From an uncultured Candidatus Saccharibacteria bacterium (GTDB taxonomy: Bacteria > Patescibacteriota > Saccharimonadia > Saccharimonadales > Saccharimonadaceae): a stretch of DNA of 8,554 nt. The notes under the pieces were generated by a model, which was not told the origin of the DNA, did not search any database, and saw only the letters and a list, made by a program, of their open reading frames with translations. The stretch is from the NCBI GenBank assembly GCA_938030585.1, contig CALHIA010000045.1, positions 1 to 8,554 of the forward strand. Reading direction: 5' to 3'. Positions 1 through 5,699 of this stretch are shown piece after piece. Position 1 is the first letter of the stretch. The number at the start of each line of letters is the position of its first letter. A program made the translations under genes and the position numbers.

Positions 1-373
1 ATTTCACGGCAGCGGTCAAATCTTCACCGATTAAGATCCAATAATTTAAAAAATGATCAGGTCGGATTACTTGGTTGATGAAATTAATTGAATCCTTCGT
101 TTTACTAAGGTATTGCTTCAGGCGCGGCACCGTATAGTAAATTATCTGCATGTAGCGGCTGAGCTCTTCATAGGCTTTCAATTCATCCGGCTCATAAACA
201 TCCTTCATGTGCAGCGACGAATGATAATTATCATCGAGCGCCCGCAGTTTTTGTCGCAAGCCATCCGTATAATAGAGAAAAGCCTGCATCTGATTTACCA
301 TTTCTTTTTCGTGATCAATCAGTTTGCTTAGGTCGGCATTAAAATCCACTAGGTCAGCATCTTTCTTTTTCAT
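1..373 (-). CDS. Hypothetical helical protein, N-terminal 124 codons (runs off the window)
   Basis: An open frame begins at ATG 373-371 and is still open at the window edge, so the C-terminus is missing. I do not recognise the family. The visible part starts MKKKDADLVDFNADLSKL, is rich in charged residues and Tyr, Leu and Met, and should be mainly alpha-helical. It has no glycine-rich nucleotide-binding loop, no signal peptide, no cysteine and no clear membrane segment. The start is well supported: AAGGAGGGG lies a few bases upstream (377-385), and a promoter with a consensus TATAAT sits 60 nt upstream. It is transcribed away from the ATPase gene at 513, sharing a 139-nt divergent intergenic region with it. 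A cytosolic, possibly protein-binding role would fit, but this is a guess. Confidence 0.75.
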   Translation of the reverse strand, partial: MKKKDADLVDFNADLSKLIDHEKEMVNQMQAFLYYTDGLRQKLRALDDNYHSSLHMKDVYEPDELKAYEELSRYMQIIYYTVPRLKQYLSKTKDSINFINQVIRPDHFLNYWILIGEDLTAAVK

Positions 374-376
374 GTT

Positions 377-385
377 CCCCTCCTT
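377..385 (-). promoter_or_regulatory. Strong Shine-Dalgarno of the 373 (-) gene
   Basis: Read on the minus strand the sequence is AAGGAGGGG, followed by AAC and then ATG. The AAGGAG core is 6 nt from the start. It is the best ribosome-binding site in the window and contrasts with the genes here that have none. Confidence 0.75.
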
Positions 386-410
386 AGAAAAAATGTCAAT
401 TTTAAGTTAC

Positions 411-425
411 TCTTGTCAAACAAGA
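411..425. repeat. Operator-like inverted repeat TCTTGT-CAA-ACAAGA
   Basis: Two perfect 6-bp arms flank a 3-bp centre. The repeat lies just downstream of the predicted transcription start (about 426) of the minus-strand gene. The CTTGTC half-site (412-417) recurs at 454-459, overlapping the -35 box. A repressor site is one reading and a small 5'-end RNA hairpin is another. No adjacent regulator gene is visible to support either. Confidence 0.3.
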
Positions 426-432
426 CAAATAT

Positions 433-461
433 ATTATAACTGATTATCTACCCCTTGTCTA
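433..461 (-). promoter_or_regulatory. Sigma-70-type promoter for the 373 (-) gene
   Basis: On the minus strand a TAGACA -35 box (456-461) and a consensus TATAAT -10 box (433-438) are separated by exactly 17 nt. The predicted start of transcription is near 426. This gives a leader of about 50 nt that carries the SD and a small inverted repeat. Confidence 0.6.
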
Positions 462-496
462 ATCTGTTAATCTGCCTAAAATTCTGAACCTGCTTA

Positions 497-505
497 TGTT
501 ATAAT
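497..505 (+). promoter_or_regulatory. Extended -10 promoter of the secretion ATPase gene
   Basis: TGTTATAAT is an extended -10 element (TGn followed by a consensus TATAAT at 500-505). No good -35 box is found at the normal distance, as is usual for extended -10 promoters. Only 7 nt separate the -10 box from the ATG at 513, so transcription should begin at or within a base or so of the start codon. No SD is present, and a leaderless mRNA is predicted. Confidence 0.6.
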
Positions 506-512
506 TAAGCAA

Positions 513-2153
513 ATGAATGAAGCACAAATCCAGGCAGCCAGGCGTGAAAATGAGGAAGAGGCCACCTCTCGCCGTTCGCTGACCCTTAATATTCCATACC
601 TCGATATGCGCCCACTTGAAGAGCGCCTACCTCTGGTATTTGGCCTAATTGATATTGCCAAAATGCATAGTGACTATGTCCTGCCTTTGCAAAAAGGTGG
701 GGCCGGGGAGCCTTATCAATTTCTCGTCACTTCGCAAGCCCCGCGTAGTACCATCAAGGAACTCACTGATCGTTTCAATGTCAACGGCGACGGCGTCGAC
801 TTCTTCTTGATTTCGAATAGTGGCTATCAGGCTATGATGCTGCGCTATGATCCGCCGAAAGAAGTGCATTATGACGATATTAAAATTGCCAGCGAGGGTG
901 ATTCCGAAACTATTGCCTCGGTTTCTCAAACCTTGAATTCCGTCGGTACTGACAAGGTCTTCGATTTTCTTTTGGATCAGGCTGACAAGCTCGGTGCTTC
1001 CGATATTCATATCGAAAATCTGCGCGACAACATCCGTATTCGTATGCGTGTCGATGGTATTTTGCATCCAGTCGCCAATATTGAACGTGATCGCTACCGT
1101 GTCTTCATGGGGGAACTGGGTTCGCGTGCCGGGGTTTCTTCCGCGGCTACCACCCCGCAATCCGGCCATATGCAAAAAGATATTTTCCGTGACGGTTCTT
1201 CACATCTCTTGAATATCCGTGTCGAAACCGTGCCAACTATGTATGGTCAGGATGCCGTGCTTCGTCTCTTTAACTTCGATGAATCATTGCTTAATCTCGA
1301 TCTCTTGGGTCTTTCCGAATCTGAACTTGCCGCCATTCATGATGTGGTTTCACATCCTCGCGGTCTCGTCCTCATGGTCGGTCCGACCGGTTCTGGTAAG
1401 TCCACCACCCTCTATTCCATGCTCAATGCCTTAAATAGCACCGATCGCAAGATTATTACTCTTGAGGATCCGATTGAATATGGGATTTCTGGTGTTTCTC
1501 AAATCCCGGTCAACACCACCAAGGGTGGTTCTTTCGCGGACGGCCTCCGTAGTATCCTGCGTCTCGACCCGGACGTCGTGATGGTGGGTGAGATTCGTGA
1601 TGCCGATACTGCCAAGACTGCCATTCAGGCTTCGATCACCGGTCACTTGGTTTTAAGTTCTTTCCATGCTAATTCCACTGCTGCCGCTTTTTCCCGTATG
1701 ATCGACCTCATCGGTACCAACCCGATTTTCTCCAGCTCAATTCGTATGGTGATGGCGCAGCGTTTGGTGCGTGTGCTTTCGGAAAATAAGAAATCTTATC
1801 AACCAGATGAAGCGACTCGTAAATATGTCTTGAATGTTCTCTCGAATCTCTCGGACGAAGTAATTAATCAGCAACTCGGCTTCACTTTTGACCCAGATAA
1901 TTTCACGCTTTATCAGGCAGTCCCTTCTGGTATCGAAGATCCCTTTGGCTACAGTGGTCGTAAGGTGATTATGGAACAATTAATTGTCACTGAAGAGGTG
2001 CAAAAATTTATTCGCGGTGATGTCGAGGATATTAATACCGACCTCATCGAAAAAACCGCCCAAAAAGCCGGTCTTATCACTCTTGAACAAAAAGGTATTT
2101 TCGCTTGTCTTCGTGGGGAAACCACTCTCGATGAAGTCTCGCGTGTAATTTAA
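513..2153 (+). CDS. pilB: GspE/PilB-family type IV pilus or type II secretion assembly ATPase
   Basis: This is a hexameric cytoplasmic motor ATPase of the secretion superfamily, which powers pilin or pseudopilin polymerisation. Residues 1-140 form a divergent N-terminal part. The N2-like domain carries ASDIHIE (162-168). Next come Walker A GPTGSGKST (290-298), the Asp box ITLEDPIEY (315-323), Walker B LDPDVVMVGEIRD (351-363) and the His box TGHLVLSSFHAN (376-387), so all catalytic elements are intact. The 546 aa fit the PilB/GspE class better than the shorter PilT retraction ATPases. Oddly, the zinc-binding tetracysteine region expected after QRLVR (416-420) has no cysteines; the only Cys is near residue 532. 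The start at 513 lacks an SD but sits at the expected distance for a leaderless transcript. A membrane-protein gene follows after 8 nt. No pilC, pilin or prepilin peptidase gene is in view, so the exact machine is not known. Confidence 0.92.
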   Translation: MNEAQIQAARRENEEEATSRRSLTLNIPYLDMRPLEERLPLVFGLIDIAKMHSDYVLPLQKGGAGEPYQFLVTSQAPRSTIKELTDRFNVNGDGVDFFLISNSGYQAMMLRYDPPKEVHYDDIKIASEGDSETIASVSQTLNSVGTDKVFDFLLDQADKLGASDIHIENLRDNIRIRMRVDGILHPVANIERDRYRVFMGELGSRAGVSSAATTPQSGHMQKDIFRDGSSHLLNIRVETVPTMYGQDAVLRLFNFDESLLNLDLLGLSESELAAIHDVVSHPRGLVLMVGPTGSGKSTTLYSMLNALNSTDRKIITLEDPIEYGISGVSQIPVNTTKGGSFADGLRSILRLDPDVVMVGEIRDADTAKTAIQASITGHLVLSSFHANSTAAAFSRMIDLIGTNPIFSSSIRMVMAQRLVRVLSENKKSYQPDEATRKYVLNVLSNLSDEVINQQLGFTFDPDNFTLYQAVPSGIEDPFGYSGRKVIMEQLIVTEEVQKFIRGDVEDINTDLIEKTAQKAGLITLEQKGIFACLRGETTLDEVSRVI

Positions 2154-2158
2154 GGAAA
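2152..2158 (+). promoter_or_regulatory. Shine-Dalgarno overlapping the ATPase stop codon
   Basis: AAGGAAA begins inside the TAA stop of the upstream gene and lies at normal distance from ATG 2162. This arrangement favours translational coupling of the two genes. Confidence 0.65.
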
Positions 2159-2161
2159 ACT

Positions 2162-3037
2162 ATGTCAGAAGAACCAAAATTCAATCCCCAAGAAGCAGAA
2201 TCTCAAAATCAGGCTTCAATTAGCCATACCTCCGCCGACGATATTTTTTCTCGTCCTTTTGTGCCGGATACTCCAGAGGAAGCACCGGCTCCCGAAAGTG
2301 ATTTTGTTGAACCGACCACCCCTTATGGCACACCACCAGAATTACTTGAAAGCATTGATAACTCCAGTGAACTCCGGGAAAAGAAAAAGAATAATGCCGA
2401 ACCAATCGCTCTGGTCGCTTCAATTTTAGCGGTCTTCTTTGCTGGTCTCTCGCTTTATGCTTTTATCGCCATGGGTGCCAGTAATGCCAAAAATTCCAAG
2501 CTCATCACTAACTTTCAAAACGACCTGAAGCATAGCGACGAAATTATCGCGCAGTATGAATCCGCCACTAAAACCAAGGTCGTGAACTCTGATTCTAAGT
2601 CCGATGGTTCCGATACCGGTGATAAAAACGAGAAAACTCCGTCCGATCGTAAGCCACAAATCGTCAAGTGGAATGATTTGAATATTAATTTTAATCAACT
2701 TGTCACTACAGTTGGTGATAACTACACGATTACTGGTGGCCGTATTGTCACAAATTCCGATGGCACCAAGGTTTATGCCAAACTTAGTCGTGTGAAGACC
2801 GAAAATAATCCAAATGATCCAAACCCGCTTAATCCGAATCGTACGATTTATTCTGGTGCGGTCTCGACGGATATTTACGAGCGCGACCTCCCTGGTGGTT
2901 CTTGGAAATATGTCGCACCGTTCGCTACCGAGTCGAAAGAAAAGTGCGATAATTTGCCAAAAAATCTTCAAGATGCTATTCTCACTCTAGACACCTACGA
3001 GCCAACTGATGCCACTAAGTATCAGTGTCAGCTCTGA
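2162..3037 (+). CDS. Single-pass membrane protein of unknown function, coupled to the ATPase gene
   Basis: I do not recognise this 291-aa protein. Residues 1-70 are an acidic, Pro/Ser/Thr-rich, probably disordered cytoplasmic tail. REKKKNN (72-78) then precedes one hydrophobic segment at about 81-106 (PIALVASILAVFF onwards), so the positive-inside rule predicts N-in/C-out, as in a signal anchor. After it come a short helical stretch (about 110-135), a Ser/Asp/Lys-rich linker (140-165) and an extracytoplasmic domain (about 166-291) with two cysteines, C262 and C289, that could form a disulphide. The SD AAGGAAA overlaps the stop codon of the ATPase gene, so the two are probably co-transcribed and translationally coupled. 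Its position suggests an accessory role for the same machine, such as an inner-membrane anchor or a minor structural part. No pilin-type prepilin cleavage site is seen. Translation ends at TGA. Confidence 0.85.
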   Translation: MSEEPKFNPQEAESQNQASISHTSADDIFSRPFVPDTPEEAPAPESDFVEPTTPYGTPPELLESIDNSSELREKKKNNAEPIALVASILAVFFAGLSLYAFIAMGASNAKNSKLITNFQNDLKHSDEIIAQYESATKTKVVNSDSKSDGSDTGDKNEKTPSDRKPQIVKWNDLNINFNQLVTTVGDNYTITGGRIVTNSDGTKVYAKLSRVKTENNPNDPNPLNPNRTIYSGAVSTDIYERDLPGGSWKYVAPFATESKEKCDNLPKNLQDAILTLDTYEPTDATKYQCQL

Positions 3038-3061
3038 CCTCTTCCATTTTCTCTAAAACTA

Positions 3062-3070
3062 TGTTAAAAT
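3062..3070 (+). promoter_or_regulatory. Extended -10 promoter of rplS
   Basis: TGTTAAAAT is an extended -10 element (TGn plus TAAAAT at 3065-3070), with only a weak TTCCAT at -35 spacing (3042-3047). The predicted transcript starts near 3077 and has a leader of about 25 nt. That leader contains AAAGGT (3091-3096) as SD, so rplS is a leadered gene. Confidence 0.5.
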
Positions 3071-3101
3071 AAACCAAGTTTCTAAATAATAAAGGTAAAA
3101 T

Positions 3102-3530
3102 ATGAGTTTTCAAATCTTGAAAAATATTGCTGACGCTCAGAAAAAGAAAGCTGTTGTCGATGTTCGCTCTGGTGATACTGTAAAGGTTACCCAGAAAATC
3201 AAAGAAGGCGACAAGTTCCGTTTTCAGGTTTTCGAAGGTGTTGTAATCCGTGTTGATCGTAAAGAATCTCACACTGCTCGTATCGTTGTGCGCAAAATCG
3301 CCTCTGGTATCGGTGTTGAAAAATCTTTCCTTCTTCACAGCCCATTGGTAGAAAAAATTGAAGTAGTCAAGCGTGCTAAGGTTCGCCGCAACTACCTCTC
3401 TTACCTCCGCCATCGCTCAGGTAAGTCTGCTCGTCTCGTCGCTCGCGACTTTGACCGTGCCGCTGTCAACACTTTGAAAGAAGAAGTTGTCGAAGCTGCT
3501 GCAGAAACCACTGAAGCTACTGAAGCCTAA
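3102..3530 (+). CDS. rplS: 50S ribosomal protein L19
   Basis: L19 is a large-subunit ribosomal protein located near the 30S/50S interface. The full family pattern is visible: an N-terminal helix (MSFQILKNIADAQKKK), a beta-barrel part with SGDTVKV (23-29) and FEGVVIRV (44-51), SGIGVEKSFLLHSP (68-81), and the closing signature around KVRRNYLSYLR (93-103) with SGKSARL. At 142 aa it is longer than the usual roughly 115 aa. The extra residues (about 122-142) form an acidic, Ala/Glu/Thr-rich tail, EAAAETTEATEA, encoded by semi-repetitive codons. Such a tail is unlikely to bind rRNA and may be disordered. The ATG at 3102 has a proper SD, and the gene ends 4 nt before a strong terminator. It is convergent with rnhB, a gene often found close to rplS on the same strand in other bacteria. 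Confidence 0.97.
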   Translation: MSFQILKNIADAQKKKAVVDVRSGDTVKVTQKIKEGDKFRFQVFEGVVIRVDRKESHTARIVVRKIASGIGVEKSFLLHSPLVEKIEVVKRAKVRRNYLSYLRHRSGKSARLVARDFDRAAVNTLKEEVVEAAAETTEATEA

Positions 3531-3534
3531 AACG

Positions 3535-3562
3535 AAAACAATCCCGTAAGGGATTGTTTTTT
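3535..3562. terminator. Bidirectional intrinsic terminator between rplS and rnhB
   Basis: The arms AAAACAATCCC (3535-3545) and GGGATTGTTTT (3550-3560) are perfectly complementary around a GTAA loop. The plus strand ends in a T-run for rplS. On the minus strand the same stem is followed by TTTTCGTTTT, so it can also stop the rnhB transcript, whose stop codon is only 3 nt away. Confidence 0.85.
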
Positions 3563-3565
3563 GAT

Positions 3566-4513
3566 TTATTCGTCCAGCTCGAACCACTCTTCCAGCTTAA
3601 AATCTTTTCCGACCTCCGCCACCGCTAAAATCGGTGTAAAATCGGCATATTCCGGATGTGTCGCTAGGAATCCTGCTATCGCCAGACGCATTTTCTCTTG
3701 CTTTTTCTTATCGATGAAATCTAACCCCGCGCCAAAATCATTACTACCACGGTATTTTACCTCGGTGAAGTAAAGCGCTCTATCCTTCCTGGAAACAATA
3801 TCCACCTCAAATAATTTTGTTTTATAATTTCTCGCGACAATTTCATGACCCGCCGTCACCAGATAATCCACTACAACTTGTTCCCCCCGGTCACCCAGCT
3901 GTTTGGTGGTGGTTTTACTTTCCGCGATCTCTCGCACCGGACGGAAGCTACGGCGATGCTCCGGTGTCAAACCGAATTCTTCCATGGCTTTTTGGTGTGC
4001 CGCCGTGCCGTAGCCGACATGTTTGCCGAAGCCATATTCTGGATAAACCGCATCTAATTCCACCATATATTTATCCCGTTCTACTTTCGCGAGAATACTG
4101 GCGGCTGAAATTTCTTTCACCAGAAAATCGCCTTTCTTCAGGGTAGAGACATATTTCTCAAGCTTGGTTCTCGCCAAAAAATTCATTGTGCCATCGATAA
4201 TAATTTCCGAAAAGGGAGCCTTGGTCTTTTGAATTTGCTCCACTGCTCGCCTCGTCGCGAGTCTCAAAGCTTCACTCAGTCCAATCTCATCAATTTCCGC
4301 ACTACTCACCCAGCCGGTCGCCGCCGCCAGGGCCTTTTCTTTAATTAGTATATATAGCTCTTCGCGACGTTTTGCAGATAACTTTTTCGAATCGGTTAAT
4401 TTTTCAATCCACTCTGCATTCTCGGAATTTCGCCAGTCACCCAAAATACAGGCGCCAATCACTAATGGCCCCGCATATGGCCCGCGTCCCACTTCGTCAA
4501 TTCCTAAAATCAT
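3566..4513 (-). CDS. rnhB: Ribonuclease HII fused to a C-terminal YraN/UPF0102 nuclease-like domain
   Basis: Residues 1 to about 195 are RNase HII, which cuts RNA:DNA hybrids and single ribonucleotides embedded in DNA. IDEVGRGPYAGP carries D6 and E7, followed by DSKKL (41-45), IIIDGT with D107, and AASILAKVERD with D147, so the acidic metal-binding set is complete. Residues about 203-310 match the YraN family (UPF0102), a PD-(D/E)XK-like fold of uncertain function: LGDRGEQVV (206-214), ARNYKTKLFEVDIV with E236 and D238, and YFTEVKYR with E251 and K253. A short linker (about 195-204) joins them with no frame break. The protein has 315 aa, against about 200 for ordinary RNase HII. The start ATG at 4513 has the SD TTGGAG (GGAG core at 4521-4524), 7 nt upstream. 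It lies downstream of ychF, probably in one transcript. Separate rnhB and yraN genes are neighbours in many bacteria, which supports a shared role. Confidence 0.93.
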   Translation of the reverse strand: MILGIDEVGRGPYAGPLVIGACILGDWRNSENAEWIEKLTDSKKLSAKRREELYILIKEKALAAATGWVSSAEIDEIGLSEALRLATRRAVEQIQKTKAPFSEIIIDGTMNFLARTKLEKYVSTLKKGDFLVKEISAASILAKVERDKYMVELDAVYPEYGFGKHVGYGTAAHQKAMEEFGLTPEHRRSFRPVREIAESKTTTKQLGDRGEQVVVDYLVTAGHEIVARNYKTKLFEVDIVSRKDRALYFTEVKYRGSNDFGAGLDFIDKKKQEKMRLAIAGFLATHPEYADFTPILAVAEVGKDFKLEEWFELDE

Positions 4514-4516
4514 GGC

Positions 4517-4579
4517 TTAGCTCCAAGTATATTTTTTTGCATTCCTGAAATCTCCGTACCTCTTTGGCAGCTGTTTCAT
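4517..4579 (-). CDS. Possible 20-codon leader ORF just upstream of rnhB
   Basis: In the 93-nt ychF-rnhB gap, a frame runs from ATG 4579 to TAA 4517-4519. It encodes 20 residues beginning MKQLPKRYGDF and ending KKYTWS, basic and aromatic. It lies in the same frame as rnhB, separated only by the TAA and one codon. The rnhB SD lies inside its last codons, so its translation could affect rnhB initiation. It lacks a good SD itself, so it may not be translated. It could also be a remnant of a longer RNase HII N-terminus closed off by a stop. Confidence 0.22.
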   Translation of the reverse strand: MKQLPKRYGDFRNAKKYTWS

Positions 4580-4606
4580 TTTTTACTTACAAATCGACTC
4601 TAGGGA

Positions 4607-5605
4607 TTATTTACTGACGTTGAAGCGAAATTCCACAATATCGCCGTCTTTCATCACGTAGGTCTTACCTACGGTGGCGAGTTTTCCGGCGGCTTTCACT
4701 GCTTGTTCACTGCCTAGCGCTACTAGGTCGTCATATTTCATCACATTCGCCGCGATAAATCCTCTCTGGAAATCTGTATGAATCGTGCCGGCCGCTTCTG
4801 GTGCAGTGGCACCTTTTTTTATGGTCCAAGCTCGCACTTCTTTCTTGCCAGCCGTCAGGAAAGATTGCAAACCCAAGGTGTCATAAGCGGCAATGATTAG
4901 CTCCGATAGGGCATCGTGGTTCACCCCATAGCTACTGAGAAAATCTTTCTTTTCCGCCAAGGTCATCCCTACCATTTCTTCCTCAAGTTTTGCGTTCACG
5001 AAAACTGCCTGATTCGGTGCCACCAAGGCACGCATCTCATTTTTCAGTTCTTCGTTAGTTAATTCACTTTCGTCCACATTGAACATGTAAATCACTGGCT
5101 TCTCGGTAAGGTATGGAATTTTTTCTTCCTGTTCCTTATTTTTCTTGCGCTTCGCCTCGACTTTTTCACGCGTCTCGAGATCTGCAAGCTCCAGCTCAGT
5201 CTGAATAATTTCGATATCTTGTTTTGGGTCAACTTCCGCCGCCGTATTAGAATCCTTCGAGACGTGTAAAATATCGTCGTTCTTAAATACGCGCACTACA
5301 TGACAAATAATTTGGCATTCCCGGATATGGGCGAGGAATTTATTCCCCAAACCTTCACCCTTCGAGGCGCCTTCCACCAGCCCCGCAATATCGACAAACT
5401 CCACGGTGGCCGGAATTACTTTTTCGGTTTCGTACATTTTTGCTAAAACATCGAGACGCGAATCTGGCACCGGCACGATACCTACATTTGGTTCAATCGT
5501 CGCAAAAGGATAATTCGCCGCCAAAGCGTGCGCATTGGTTAAGGCATTAAAAAGCGTTGATTTTCCTACGTTCGGTAGCCCCACAATTCCAATCTTCAAA
5601 TTCAA
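4607..5605 (-). CDS. ychF: YchF/Ola1-family ribosome-binding NTPase, TTG start
   Basis: YchF is a conserved OBG-family P-loop NTPase that binds ribosomes and often prefers ATP. The protein starts MNLKIGIVG. G1 is GLPNVGKST (9-17), G3 is DIAG (72-75) followed by GASKGEGLGNKFL, and the G4 position reads NVDE (176-179), the NxxE form that marks YchF instead of NKxD. The C-terminal TGS domain is complete, from about FLTAGKKEVRAWTIKKGA to DGDIVEFRFNV. With 332 aa it is about 30 shorter than the roughly 363-aa bacterial proteins. The loss maps to the helical coiled-coil insertion between ELADLET and KPVIYMFNV. I choose TTG at 5605 over the in-frame TTG at 5611: AAGGAG is 8 nt from the former and only 2 nt from the latter, and MNLKIGIVG aligns with the usual family N-terminus. 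It is probably co-transcribed with rnhB downstream. Confidence 0.95.
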   Translation of the reverse strand: MNLKIGIVGLPNVGKSTLFNALTNAHALAANYPFATIEPNVGIVPVPDSRLDVLAKMYETEKVIPATVEFVDIAGLVEGASKGEGLGNKFLAHIRECQIICHVVRVFKNDDILHVSKDSNTAAEVDPKQDIEIIQTELELADLETREKVEAKRKKNKEQEEKIPYLTEKPVIYMFNVDESELTNEELKNEMRALVAPNQAVFVNAKLEEEMVGMTLAEKKDFLSSYGVNHDALSELIIAAYDTLGLQSFLTAGKKEVRAWTIKKGATAPEAAGTIHTDFQRGFIAANVMKYDDLVALGSEQAVKAAGKLATVGKTYVMKDGDIVEFRFNVSK

Positions 5606-5613
5606 AATCAATA

Positions 5614-5619
5614 CTCCTT
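5614..5619 (-). promoter_or_regulatory. Shine-Dalgarno that fixes the TTG start of ychF
   Basis: AAGGAG on the minus strand is 8 nt from TTG 5605 but only 2 nt from TTG 5611. The downstream codon is therefore the likely start. Confidence 0.65.
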
Positions 5620-5643
5620 AAATTTATAGTTTCTTCTCTGTTA

Positions 5644-5652
5644 ATTATAGCA
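5644..5652 (-). promoter_or_regulatory. Extended -10 promoter of ychF-rnhB
   Basis: On the minus strand TGCTATAAT is a TGn-extended consensus -10 box (TATAAT at 5644-5649). The -35 region is poor. The predicted start near 5637 gives a leader of about 30 nt containing the AAGGAG. Confidence 0.6.
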
Positions 5653-5670
5653 CATCTGAGATTTATAAGA

Positions 5671-5696
5671 TAAAAGCTTATTGAACCAACTAGCTT
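5671..5696 (-). terminator. Weak candidate terminator after the endonuclease gene
   Basis: On the minus strand AAGCT (5692-5696) pairs with AGCTT (5674-5678). Inside is a small TTG-GTT-CAA stem, and a T-rich stretch follows. The stem is short and AT-rich, so some read-through into ychF-rnhB is possible. Confidence 0.3.
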
Positions 5697-5699
5697 AAT

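Noticed and set aside
414..440. TTGTCA (414-419) with TATAAC (435-440) as an alternative rightward promoter for the ATPase.
   Set aside because: The spacing of 15 nt is short and the -10 is imperfect. The extended TGTTATAAT at 497-505 is far better.
645..1175. A 176-codon open frame on the minus strand.
   Set aside because: It lies wholly within the secretion ATPase gene, has no SD or recognisable domain, and is a shadow of that gene's codon use.
2426..2971. A 181-codon open frame on the minus strand.
   Set aside because: It overlaps the coupled membrane-protein gene, shows no family features or initiation site, and is best read as a shadow frame.
3035..3037. TGA as a possible sense codon (UGA-Gly code of some CPR lineages).
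   Set aside because: Reading through adds only a few residues into the rplS promoter region, all other genes end at TAA, and nothing suggests recoding.
3015..3413. A 132-codon open frame on the minus strand across rplS.
   Set aside because: rplS is certain on the other strand, so this is an antisense shadow.
4526..4531. TATACT on the minus strand as a private promoter for rnhB.
   Set aside because: The transcript would start downstream of or within the rnhB SD, and there is no -35 box. Co-transcription with ychF is simpler.
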